Shown here in pieces: positions 31,591-42,182 of a stretch of DNA of 64,000 nucleotides. The notes under the pieces were generated by a model. That model made no database searches and had not been told where the DNA came from. It saw only the letters and a program-made list of their open reading frames with translations. Position 1 is the first letter of the stretch; every line of letters starts with the position of its first letter. Source of the DNA: Augochlora pura (taxonomy: Eukaryota; Arthropoda; Insecta; Hymenoptera; Halictidae); the NCBI RefSeq assembly GCF_028453695.1, contig NC_135780.1, positions 1,612,001-1,676,000 on the forward strand. Reading direction: 5' to 3'. Position numbers and translations under genes: made by a program.

Positions 31591-32768
31591 ATATGTTTAG
31601 TTTGTAAATTATATATATATTAATTATATGGGAAGCTTTGTATGCTATTATATTTGTATAATAGTCCTGGTTATTCACGCAGAAAGACCATCCGAATCGA
31701 TTAATTGAGAAGCAAATTCTTACATGTATCCTCTCGAGACATCATACCTCTAAAATTCATCTTTCTATCTTAATAATTAAACGATCGTTTCTAATCTTTT
31801 TTATAATTTTTTTTTCAAGACATGCTTGAAGACACTTCCACGCCTTAATGACATATATACAACTTTAAACTAAACAGTTAGACTGTCTATCCAGTCGCAT
31901 AATTGTCTCCAGTGAAGCTGTTCCCGTCATCCAAGAAATCCGACTGACATCAAAAAACAGTTTGCAAATCGCGGTCGACAAATGGAGCCGTGCGCGTCGA
32001 TTTTTGTGCCCGGAGCGAGCGTGTTCTTCTTACGAGAAATCGTGGGAAACGCAGGTCGACCGGTTGACTGTTTAATCAGAAGGCTGGGCTCGTTAACGAT
32101 TACGCCGCGCCGCGCCGCGCCGCGCCGGTTCTTTGAGCGTTCCCGGGGGATTATTATTTCTCGCCTCGGTCTGCGGCCGCCGCGGCGTTCCCGCGGGAAC
32201 CGAGAACCCAGAGCCCAGCAACAGAAACGCGCCGCGAAAGACCGCCGCGCGTCTCGCCGTGCTGCTGGGAACTTCGCCACCGCGGCCTTCGAACTTTCTT
32301 CGTCTCCCGGCATCGGGGAACGGCGGCGGTATTAAGAGGCCGACACGTTCGGACAACTTTCTGTTTCTTGTCGCAGTCGATAACGCTGTCAAAGGGGCCG
32401 GGAAAGTTCGGTAAACATTGGAAACTCGGAGCGATCCGGAAAACTCTCGGCGAATCTACGATTATTGGCGATCTTTGAATTCAATTTTTAATCGCTCGTC
32501 TTCGCGGCGTTTCAATGTTCTCGCAAATCGAGGGAAATGATTTCATTCGGTTGGATATGGAGTCGTTTGTTGTCTTGCGTGACGACAGGGTTGCGATAGA
32601 AAGATTGCTATTAGGTTGGATGTTAAATTATGGTGCAGGGTATTTTAATGAAGAACTATTAAATGGATTTTAATAACTGTATTCTGAGGTCAATGTATTA
32701 CAAAGGAGTTTTCGTACGCTTCTGTCTAGCTCTGTTCGGCGCGGTCTGTTTATATGTGCACAAAGGTA
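31591..32768. other. Unassigned sequence
   Basis: AT-rich to about 31900. CpG-rich 32040-32420, with a CGCCG run at 32105-32127. No supported exon. Confidence 0.5.
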
Positions 32769-32772
32769 TACA

Positions 32773-33028
32773 TGTAAGTGTATAGTATGGACGAGAGTGT
32801 GTGGTATGAAAGAAGGAGTGTGCGGTTGTATGAATGTATAGTAATAAGATAACATGAATGCATGGTTGTGTGCGTGAAACAAATGAATGATTGGGATCAT
32901 CGAACGGGCGAGGGACAACGAGAACGAGGTGGCCACACTTCTTCGGTGACGCCACGTGGGAACAGACGTTTTGTGTATATCTTTGTTAAATAAAAGTTAA
33001 TATTATTCCGTTAACCAAGTTCCTTACA
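32773..33028 (+). mobile_element. Solo LTR, 4-bp TSD family, longer copy
   Basis: 256 bp from TGTAAGTGTATAGTATGG to CAAGTTCCTTACA, flanked by TACA at 32769-32772 and 33029-33032. It aligns with the minus strand of 13072-13268, which has a shorter interior. AATAAA at 32989-32994 suits an LTR polyadenylation signal. The 4-bp duplication suggests a Ty3/gypsy-type source (inference). Confidence 0.8.
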
Positions 33029-33206
33029 TACATATGGGTTTTTTGTGTTAGGACTGTCGATGTCCTGCAGTATTGATATAATCAGTTTATCGACCTTTAT
33101 GAAAGCGATTTATAGTTATTTCTAACATTGGAAACTATGAAAAGGGGCGTTTCTGTTTAGTCTGTGTTCAGCTGCGGCGCCCGCTTCATAGTTTCCGACC
33201 TAATAT

Positions 33207-33450
33207 TTAACCCTCTTAGTACCGGCCAGAAGAGTCTGTATCTGAGCGAAATGTTTAAAAATCGTTTGACGAAATTTGATAAAGTTTCGGGAAGAAATTG
33301 CAAGAATTTTGAAAAGACTGATAAATAACAAATTCAAAAAGGGAGAAGAAGTAAGAAATTAAATTGTCGTTTAATAAAAATAATTAAGAAAACTATCTTG
33401 TTAACAAGAGCCAACAACGATATATCGTTGTTCGGTACTAAGAGGGTTAA
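33207..33450. mobile_element. TTAA MITE, CCCTCTTAGTACC family
   Basis: 244 bp from TTAACCCTCTTAGTACCGGC to TCGGTACTAAGAGGGTTAA, a terminal inverted repeat of about 16 bp. The interior is AT-rich and non-coding. Confidence 0.85.
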
Positions 33451-33717
33451 GGGAGGATTTTGTAACTCGAGTTTCTCATCTTTGCATCCTGCAGATTCTA
33501 ATATTTGTTTTAAGCAGAATTACCCCTTGCAGTCGAAGCTGTTTCAACCCCATTATACCCAAGGCTCGCAGTCTTATACATGCGAACATTCAGCATATTT
33601 ATTCGCAATTTTTTAAATACATTTCTCAGAGCGAACAATCACACAAAAGTAATGTCCAGCACTGCGTTTACGGTACAATTTCCAATTTATGATTTATGAA
33701 GTTGTAAAGACACAGGC

Positions 33718-33985
33718 TGTTAGAATAGCTGTTTTAGCTTATAACTGTAAACACGATATGTGTCGATATGGTAGGACACGACAGGTGTTTAATTACGTTA
33801 ACGACGTCGACACCTATGTAGAGATACAATTACTATATTAAGAATTCCAGAATGTTCTCTTCTGGGAACCACCGACTCTGTTTAGCTATGTAAGATCATT
33901 CTTGTATAGAGAACGTGTACGTAACGATCACATTGTTAATATATATACCAAAATCCACTGCCTGGTTATTTAACTAATTATAACA
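33718..33985 (+). mobile_element. Solo LTR, 5-bp TSD family
   Basis: 268 bp from TGTTAGAATAGCTG to ACTAATTATAACA, flanked by CAGGC at 33713-33717 and 33986-33990. TGTTA...TAACA ends fit LTRs of BEL/Pao or copia type. Orientation is not certain. No internal coding sequence remains. Confidence 0.85.
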
Positions 33986-33990
33986 CAGGC

Positions 33991-34587
33991 AACATAAAAT
34001 AGTTGCTTTCAGCGCTTCCTAGTGTCAAGTATGGCACTTCCTAGTTACCTTTCCACACGAACGAATGGCAGATCCGTTTCCGTCGACCTCTTGATAATTT
34101 CATTTTATTTTGCATCGCTCACGCTAGACGAGAAAAAAAAAAGTTGCTTATTGCCGCACTCGATGTTAATGGGCCGCGGACCCGCTGAAGGACTCTCGTT
34201 TTCACCGCGCCAGGACCAGAAAATCAGAAAATGGCGGCGCATCGTCCTCCCTTACCGGTTACAGGGGACGCAGGCTAGACGCAATTAGTGCGGGCTGGTA
34301 GCTAGCAATTTAATCTCGTCTTCGAGCAATTCGACGGCCGGAAAGAATAAAAAAAACACGGGGGGGGGAAGAAGGTGGGGTGGGGGGTAGCAGAGGAGGA
34401 CGGATCATCCTCGAGGCCCGACGAGATTGCGCCGATCCAATTATCCGGGGTTTCAAAAGAATCCTGGCGGGCCACCGGCCAGGAATACCGATGCTTTCTT
34501 TACATCGGCTGTAATTCGCCCGGCCGTCTTCTGTCCGGCACGGCGTGACAAGCTTTTCCCTAATGTCCGCCGTGCCTCGGCCATCCC
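33991..34587. other. Unassigned sequence
   Basis: Includes an A-rich run at 34133-34142 and a G-rich run near 34359-34390. The left part of a TTAA MITE may lie within or before the following gap. Confidence 0.5.
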
Positions 34588-34687
34588 NNNNNNNNNNNNN
34601 NNNNNNNNNNNNNNNNNNNNNNNNNNNNNNNNNNNNNNNNNNNNNNNNNNNNNNNNNNNNNNNNNNNNNNNNNNNNNNNNNNNNNNN
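34588..34687. other. Assembly gap (100 N)
   Basis: Placeholder. It lies just before a MITE right terminus. Confidence 0.95.
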
Positions 34688-34714
34688 CAAAGACTGCCGT
34701 AGCCAAAGGGTTAA
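34688..34714. mobile_element. Right terminus of a CCCTTTGGCTACGG-family MITE
   Basis: Only CAAAGACTGCCGTAGCCAAAGGGTTAA is present after the gap. It is the reverse complement of the left end seen at 57334 and matches the family at 29206. The body is lost in the N run. Confidence 0.75.
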
Positions 34715-35362
34715 GAAAATTACTAAAAATAAATGAGTGCTAATCAGTCTAGATCCTAATGAAAATAAACCATGTAATTAGAAAAAAAAAAGAGATAAAT
34801 AGGGTATATCGATCACTGGCTGACCATTAAAATATCATGAGTCGTACAAATATGAAGTCGTATTTTCCGGAAGGTCCGCGGTAGAAATAACCAGCGGGGC
34901 GAGCTGTTTTCGGAAAGCGAGCATTTCGAACTCGCGGGCACCATTTTCGTGGGAAACTGTGTCCGAAAACTGGCCGTCACCGCAGAGACGGTTCGCGCAC
35001 GGCACGCGAGGGGGCTCCAGGTTTTTCATTCATACGCGACTCCGTATTTCACGGTTTTCCAGGTGCAATTGCGGCTCCCCGCCTCCGAGGTTTACTGGAT
35101 TAATAAATTGCAGGAGCCGGTAACGCGCAAGTATTAACGCTCCGGAGCAACCCGGTGGCAGTACGGCAATAAAATCTCGCGGTCGACCAGAGGGGGGGTG
35201 CAAAACATTCGAACGCCCCGTAATCCGGGACACATGCGACCCGTTATTTACGCCGCGTGCCGCCTCTGTCCGCCTCTGTCCGCCTGGATTCTCCAAATTC
35301 TCGAGCAGCGTTAAATCGCCTCTCCGCGGACCGCTCTGCCGTATAAATCGAGGACCACTCGT
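34715..35362. other. Unassigned sequence
   Basis: CpG-rich from 34860. No supported exon. Confidence 0.5.
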
Positions 35363-35400
35363 TCTCTTCCTCCCTCCCTCCCTCTCTCTCTCTCCCTCTC

Positions 35401-35433
<33 letters not shown>
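35363..35433. repeat. CT-rich microsatellite
   Basis: About 70 bp of CTCTCT with CCCTC interruptions. Confidence 0.95.
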
Positions 35434-35756
35434 TCGGCTCTCCGCCCTTATTGCTCTCTCGCCTTCGATCACAAAAACCGCTCGTCTCCCGATGGAAACG
35501 CTCTTTTCTACCCAGCGGTGGAACACAGATTGCAAATTGCGGAACGCGGCGACAGCTGCGCAGTCTATTTACATTTGTGCCGCGCAGGAGCACGAGGCTG
35601 CGGACATTTATGCGAAAGCAACATTTTCGAAACAACCCTTTCGAAAACAGGAATCGGACAGAAAACTCTTCCTCGATTATCTTTCCTAAAACGAAGAGTA
35701 TCCGATTTTATCTCTCAATTTGGTATATAACATATATTGTATATAAGTGTATTATA
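35434..35756. other. Unassigned sequence
   Basis: Plain sequence up to the Tc1 relic. No supported feature. Confidence 0.5.
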
Positions 35757-36692
35757 CAGTCAGTCCCATAAGTATTCGTACCCTCATTGCTTATAAGAGA
35801 AATCTGTTGAAATCAAGGGATGCGTGTAAAATTTTGCAAGAAACTTTTTATTATCTTATTTAATATTTTTGAATGTGACGGAAGAGAAAAAGTTTGGAGA
35901 AAGCCTAATACAGAACTGGAATTAAAAAATGTACAACCAAATGTAAAGCATGGCGGAGGCTGCGCGATGGTGCGGGGCTGTATGGCGGAATCCGGAGTGG
36001 ACAAACTTGTCTTTATCGATGGAATTTTGGATAAGATAAAGTATAAAAATATACTCGAAGAAAATCTGCGCTCGAGTGCGCTTAAGCTTGGTCTGGAAGA
36101 TGACTCCTATTTTCAACGCGACAACGACCCGGAGCATACTGCTCGGATTGCTCTTGAGTGGATACTTTGCCACGTTCCTCATTTTTTACATACACCTCCT
36201 CAGAGTCCAGATACAAATCCTATAGAAAATTAATGGGCGGAAATAGATAAAAGACTACACGAGCATGAAATTTTCAATAAACAAATGCTAAAAAACAAAA
36301 TTTTGGAAGTTTGGAATAGTTTTGAACCAAATATCATATTAAAACTGGTAGAAAGTATGCCAAATCGATTAAACGATATAATAAGGCATAGAGGTGGACC
36401 CACTAAATACTAGAAAATTAATATAAAGTAAAAAAGCCACTTTAATATGCGATCTTTTGACAAAATCAACACTGGAACGAATACTTTTGTGGACTGTTAT
36501 TACGTACTACGAGGAGTAAAATCAATATATTTTTGTTATTAATTAATCAATTTTGTTATAACTTGGTATAAATAAACTTTATACATGTTCATTCATAATA
36601 AAAAGTTTATTGCAAAATCTTACATGCGACCCTTGATTTCAAGAAATTTCTCTAAAAAGCAATGAGGGTACGAATACTTATGGGACTGACTG
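35757..36692 (+). mobile_element. Tc1-like transposon relic 2 (936 bp)
   Basis: Flanked by TA at 35755-35756 and 36693-36694. Inverted termini start CAGTCAGTCCCATAAGTATT and extend about 95 bp, to a shared AAACTTTTTATTA. The interior holds a transposase remnant. It preserves the empty sites for both the MITE (TTAA 35922-35925) and the LTR (GAAT 35919-35922) that interrupt relic 1. Confidence 0.92.
35859..36413 (+). pseudogene. Tc1-type transposase fragment (relic 2)
   Basis: Starts at FNIFECDGREKVWRKPNTEL, i.e. just after where the first catalytic Asp would be, then KHGGG, KLVFIDGILD, LGLEDDSY, RDNDPEHTA with the second Asp, and PPQSPDTNPIEN with the Glu. An in-frame TAA (36231-36233) interrupts before WAEIDKRLHEH, and the frame then runs to GGPTKY-TAG. 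DNA-binding domain and first Asp are absent. The position of the TAA and the deletion are shared with relic 1. Confidence 0.88.
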
Positions 36693-36694
36693 TA

Positions 36695-37489
36695 TATCAG
36701 TTTTTATTATTTTATTAAATTACTCAATTATAATAGTAATACACTTCTATGTATTTCCATATACGGTAAAAACGCAACGACTTACTGGCTAACCTAATAC
36801 ATTCGTCGTTCCCGCATGTCTGTATAAAATCCTAAATGTATTAACCGTATTTTGAGGTATATTTCGGATGTCCGTGGCTCGTTTCCACACGTTCCCAAAT
36901 TCGTATAAAATCCCCGCCGCCTCCGACGAAGTCGCAGCAAAATACACGGTACGTATACAATTTGTTTTCACTCTACCGAATTAATGAACACATTTTCGAA
37001 ACCAAAATTAATACCAAATCCGCCCGCCAGATACGTTTCACGATTTCACTGGAGGTGAGCAATTTATTCTGATACGTATCAGCTGTTAATAATATTTAAT
37101 TTTCCGTTGATTCTATATAGAATTATTTTGTACAATGATCGCACGTTCGATGATTGTTGCCAGGGGCATTATGAAAGCAACGCGCGGACGACATCGTGTA
37201 AAATATTGTAAAATGATTGACGTTAAATGCTTTGACCAACACCTTGCATTATAATCTCGCGTCGGATAATCGTGACGGACAATACAAACGTAATATATAA
37301 AAAGGAGAAAAAGTGTGAATACACCTTTTAAAATAGTATGATTATTTTTAATTGGTTCGAATGATTTGACCTTTTTTGTCCATGTTAGAAAAATTCGTTT
37401 AGGGTGCAATGGTTGGAGAAATATGCTGCGAAACATATCGTAACCTGCGAGGTTGAAAAATTTATTTCAAAAACTACCTCTGTAATATA
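36695..37489. other. AT-rich unassigned sequence
   Basis: No supported feature. Confidence 0.5.
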
Positions 37490-37738
37490 TTAACACATTA
37501 TCGACCGGTCGTCCGGTCGTAAAAATTTTCCTTTCTATTTTGATTTTATTTATCTTATTAATCACGAAAGGTATTTAATATTTAAAAATTTATATAATAA
37601 TATCGAAGCTTGTAGTAGAATTTAACACATTTATCTCAATAATAGATAACAAATTAAGGGTTACTACGACAACCGATTCATAGGCTACAGATCGGTGGGA
37701 AAAGCCGATTTATGTAAAGCCGGTCGATAAAGTGTGAA
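37490..37738. mobile_element. TTAA MITE with CGACCGGTCG palindrome
   Basis: 249 bp from TTAACACATTATCGACCGGT to CCGGTCGATAAAGTGTGAA. The right TTAA has mutated to TGAA. The palindrome CGACCGGTCG sits inside the left terminus. The interior is AT-rich. Confidence 0.75.
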
Positions 37739-38488
37739 ATATGGTTAAAACATGTGGACTTTTAATCGCATCATTTCCAAACAAGAAAATCGCCAGAATA
37801 AGCCCGCGAAGAATAATATGCGGGCATGTAAGCGTTAAAGTCTCTCACGCATATGAACCGATTAAGAACAAGGGGGCGCTTAAGCGGCGCGGCTGCGAAA
37901 GGAATCGTAGCGCAAAGGATTAAAAGCTTACGGCGCGGGGTCAAATTACGTTCGAAAGCACGCCGAAGGTCTCTCGCGGGCAGCGATCGATCATCCTTGT
38001 TCCCGTTTCGCGCGGTAAGGTCAACCGGAAGAACCGATTTCAGGAAGGAAAGTTCGCCCCGGGAAGCGGAAACAGAAGGAAAAGTTTAACGAACCCGACG
38101 GACTCGATCGTGGCGGCCGCGGCGCTGCGGTTTCCTACGATTTCGGTTTCGCGAGATTGTCAGGTTTCTCGAAACGGTACTCGAGGGACCGGCTTCTCGT
38201 CGAAGAAGTTCTCCGTCGCGTCGCGCCGCGTCTCGTCGGCTTCCTTGTCGTCTCGGCGACGAGAGCCCGAGACGCGGTGGTCTCTCCCGCGGCAAAAACC
38301 ACCCGGACTAACCGGTCGCTGCGCGGACCGGACCGGACCGGGCCCCGACCGGCTTTCCGCGCTCCAGCGAAATAACGCGATCGAATTCGTTAATTAGCGG
38401 CAAAGAAACTGCCGATCGACGCTGGGGAAACGGTATCCCCATCCGTGGAAAGCTTTGCGCTATGGGCGATCCTCGATTCCCGTCAACT
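37739..38488. other. Unassigned sequence with a degenerate MITE terminus
   Basis: GAATCGTAGCGCAAAGGATTAA (37902-37923) resembles the right terminus of the 641/12583 MITE family, but no left end is clear. 37930-38400 is CpG-rich with no supported exon. Confidence 0.4.
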
Positions 38489-38724
38489 TTAACCCTTTGC
38501 AGTCGAGCGCGACTCTCAGGCACCGCTAAAATTCTTTCGTCGCGTTCGATGATTATCTTGATACCAGCAAAGTTTAGATTTAAAAAATTGTTGAATAGTG
38601 AATTTGTTGGTACGAGTCACAAGAATCAATTTCGCATACGCAAGAGTGCACTTTTAATGCATAGAATGGAAATACTATGAGCCAGAAAATGATCTCAAAT
38701 TTCCAGTTAAAATGACTTCGAGTG
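38489..38724 (-). mobile_element. TTAACCCTTTGCACTCG-family MITE (inverted, truncated end)
   Basis: Starts TTAACCCTTTGCAGTCGAGC, then GCGACTCTCAGGCACCGC, matching the inverted right side of the copy at 63752-64000. It ends TTAAAATGACTTCGAGTGC, the inverted left side, but the final AAAGGGTTAA is missing at the junction with the next copy. Confidence 0.75.
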
Positions 38725-38731
38725 CTGAGAG

Positions 38732-38958
38732 TCAACCCTTTGCACTCGAAGCCATTTTAAGCTTAGATCCAAAATTGCTATTTTGACCACCTGTAGTATA
38801 GTACTTGGAATAATTTGCTATATGAAATTGAGTCTTGCGATTCGTAAAACTGTTGTGCTTTTAACAGAAAGGTATTTAATAATGTTAACATTATTTTGTA
38901 AATTATATAACAATTTTCATTGGCGCTTCAGAGGCGCCACTCGAGTGCAAAGGGTTAA
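38732..38958 (+). mobile_element. TTAACCCTTTGCACTCG-family MITE, direct copy
   Basis: Starts TCAACCCTTTGCACTCGAAG (left TTAA mutated to TCAA) and ends CACTCGAGTGCAAAGGGTTAA. Near the right end is the hairpin GGCGC-TTCAGAG-GCGCC. It lies tail to tail with the inverted copy 38489-38724. Its right TTAA is followed at once by CCCTGTAGTATAAAGC, possibly the start of yet another element. Confidence 0.8.
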
Positions 38959-39344
38959 CCCTGTAGTATAAAGCGCAACACATAGTGCGGTCACGCGAGA
39001 TGAAAATATAAAGTTGAAATATAAAATTTAAAAATACAAAGTTGTCCAGGTGTTACGTGCTTATCTATACGTATACGCTTATATACGTATATGTTACACT
39101 ATAAGTAAGAGAATATCAATAATATTTTAGGCAAAGTTCAATTCTTTGAAACTTCAAGTTAATACATCATGGAAATGACATGAAATATCCTGAGATTGAA
39201 ATACTTTCTAATTCTGTACTATTTTTATTTTTCCTATTTTAAGTACTATTATATCTTTTTACAGAAAATAAGATTTGCTATAGATATTTTATCTTCTTAG
39301 TAATAATTGCTTAATAGACGTTCATTATTTAGTTAATTAATATT

Positions 39345-39546
39345 TTAACCCTCATTCCTGTGGGAAGAACCTGTTTAGTATCAATATTCCTCCGTTCTTT
39401 TAAGTCAAAATAAAATTCTGTTCTCTTGTCATTAGTGTTCAAACATTCAACTAAATGTTTAATTATCTTTCTCGTTTTTAAAAACAATTACGATCAAAAA
39501 ACTTCTAATCACTGCACCTCTGAAAACAATGTGGTACAAGGGTCAA
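39345..39546. mobile_element. Degenerate TTAACCC-type MITE
   Basis: Left end TTAACCCTCATTCCTGTGGG. The interior AAATTCTGTTCTCTTGTCAT resembles the copy at 20868. The right end GTGGTACAAGGGTCAA is mutated. At 202 bp it is a deleted, old member of the family of about 250 bp. Confidence 0.5.
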
Positions 39547-41120
39547 AAGGAATTTGCCAAATATGCTACTCGAAAAGAAAACAGCATTCGCTCGATCGTA
39601 AAAATATCCTAAAAATTCTAAAAATTTGTCATCCATAAACAACCGGAATCGCGAAACTGATTATCCAGCGGTCGACGGTTTTATCGGCGAACGCGGAGAG
39701 GACGCGAGCACTCACTCGCCGCGCAGTCGTTCTTTTTGTCGTCGGCCTGCGCGAAAGAATGTTCGCCCCGGCTGCGAAAAGAAAACCGGTGGCCGAGTTT
39801 CATTTCGACTGCATAAAGAAATAAACGCGGATTTTATTTGGCTACAATAAAGCGGTCCTCGTTTTTCTTTCAGCTCCCGGGTCCTTCGTTGCTTAAAAAG
39901 CGCTTTGTAATCCAGCCCGGACTCCGAAACGGTTCGAAAAGCGAACGAGATTGCGTCCGCGAGCGTAGGCGCGCGCGCGCGCGCGACCCGCGAGCACTTC
40001 CCTTGATTAATTAAAACGGACGAGTCGCTTCGGCTCGGTTCTACTCCTCGAACGACCGGCGACGACCTTTTGTCAGTTTCGATCGTCCGTCGAACGCCGA
40101 TACAATTAAGAATTTACCAGAGGTACGTTCACGAGTCGGCGAACTGTTATCGGTTTTACACAGAGTTCGGGCTGCGCGCGATACGACGATATATTGGTTT
40201 TGCCTTTCACTCGGGCTGCAAGCGTACCGTGGATTTCTGTGCGTTTATTGCGGACACGATTGTTCGATATCGGGAACAGTTACACGGGATTTAATCGGGT
40301 TTTCGTTGCGCCTCGGCCGCCGCGGTGCCGGCCGCTTTTCAACGGGAAAATCCACGAGCCGCGCGCGGATCTAAGAACGTTCTTTCCTTTTCGAAATCAC
40401 TTATTTAACACCCTTCGGAGACGAGGCAAGAACGATCCGCGCGCTTTATTTCGAGCATTCTGTTTCGCCGTTCGATCGAACCGGTCGAATCCGACAGGCT
40501 GTGTTTCCTCTCGGTAATTTCGTGTTTTCGAGAAGCGGACATTTGCGACATGTATTTAACGGCAAAGAAACCTGCCAGAAGAAACGCAAGAGGTCGGTTC
40601 GTCAGCCATCGGCAGCGTCGTCGAACCACTTTAGCGGATTCTTACGACGTATCCAGCAATTATAGCCGCATTTCCACGTAAGAGACACGATTGGCTCCCC
40701 TTTGTTCCCTTTCTCGTACCGACGTCGAATCGAGGCTATAAAGCGGATCGGACGCGTGTCCGAATCCAGATAGCGATCGAGAGCATAGCGTCCCGATGTA
40801 AAGCGACGAAATTAGCGAGGAAAAGGCGAGCCGCCGCCGACCGTCCCCGACGACTTCATCCGACACAGGAACAGCTTGTAACGTTCCTTCGTGGACGGCA
40901 GGTATAACGGGTTGTAAAAAAGAACGACAGCGGCGCGACGCGACGCAGCGAGAGACGGGGCGGGCCGAGGCGGACAAGGGGGAAAAAGGAACGACAGAAA
41001 AATACGGGGGGCCTGCCCGGTACAAATCTATGGAATCTGTCGAAAGCGGGCCGCTACCTGAAAAAGAGGCCCGGCCGCGGCCTGCGCCGATGGCCTCGAG
41101 AGGCCCGCCTCCGTTCTTAC
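39547..41120. other. CpG-rich unassigned sequence
   Basis: Includes a (CG)n run at 39969-39985. Open frames are short and overlapping. No supported exon apart from the candidate starting at 41121. Confidence 0.45.
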
Positions 41121-41255
41121 CAGCTCGTTAGGCGAATCCGGAATAACTACCGAATCCGTGGAATCGTTCCGAGCCTCTGAAACCTTCGCCGGGGAATTGT
41201 CCTTCGAGAATCGGTCTCGTAAAAATACGAAAGAATTCACTTGGGAGGTCTAGTT
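41121..41255 (-). CDS. Candidate coding exon (Ser/Asp/Pro-rich)
   Basis: Read on the minus strand, the frame encodes FLRDRFSKDNSPAKVSEARN followed by DSTDSVVIPDSPNEL, ending at the strong donor GAGCTG|GTAAGAA (41116-41121). The codon-level composition is unlike the Arg-rich frames around it. The 5' boundary is uncertain: a weak acceptor after CAACTAG near 41255 keeps phase 0, and another lies after TTTTTACGAG. Its phase is compatible with the candidate exon at 45590-45752. No family recognised. Confidence 0.3.
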
Positions 41256-41793
41256 GCGCGTCCCTCCGTTTCGTCGCGGTCCCGTGTTCCTGTTACCTCT
41301 CGGGACCCAGGCCAGTTCATAGAGTAATCGTAGCAAGCTAGTAATTTATTTCATTTCTTCCGGTTAGCGATATAATCCGGTTAGTCATATAAAATAATAC
41401 TGTACGGTTTTCCCCGCGATTGAAGGCAGAATTTTCTTTTTTTTTATTATTAACGCAAATTTAACTTCCAAGGGGAAGTTATTGTGCGACGTGTGTACAA
41501 AGGTTTTCTTATAACAGTAGGTTACATTCTTTTAAAAAGGAGTAGACGCTATTTCATATAATTGCCGTAGGATTATGAAGGCTAACATTGGTCGACAGTG
41601 GGAGAGGAAAACCTTGATTGAAGGCAGAATGATGGATGTGCTGTAAAGTATCGAATGAATGGGACAGATGTTTCTGCAGAAAGTTTGGCCAGTTTTATGA
41701 CCCGAGTTTATTACTTTGGTTCATTGAAGACCTGCGTAGCTGAAAGGCGGAGCGTAAAAGAGGAAGAATGAAAATGAATAAGATTAATACAGC

Positions 41794-41830
<37 letters not shown>

Positions 41831-42182
41831 TGAAAGAGTAATTATTATTGAAACTGAAATCTAAGGTAATCCCTATAATAAGGTGTACACAGAAATAATT
41901 CGTAAAATGCCTAATTTCTCTTATGACGTTCATTCATTAAGTATTTCTTAAGGCTTCTAAGAAGCATTACGGTAGAACTTAAACCCTCTCTCCTTTTTTT
42001 GAGAAGTGTAAATAAAATGATAATTGTCAAATTATGCATATAAAAAAATAATACGAGACCACAGCAATCACGTTATCGATTCTACATAGTCCTCGATAAA
42101 GCGAAACGATCGCCGAAATGATCGATCGGATTATCTGAAAATGGACGCAAAGTCCAAGCACCGTCTGCCGACAAAAACGACC
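41256..42182. other. Unassigned sequence with (GA)n
   Basis: AT-rich. An (AG)n microsatellite lies at 41794-41828. No supported gene. Confidence 0.55.

Noticed and set aside
41121..41190. Alternative frame of the 41121 exon ending in TG, as needed upstream of the Ig exon
   Set aside because: That frame has an in-frame TAG only eight codons before the donor and no acceptor between.
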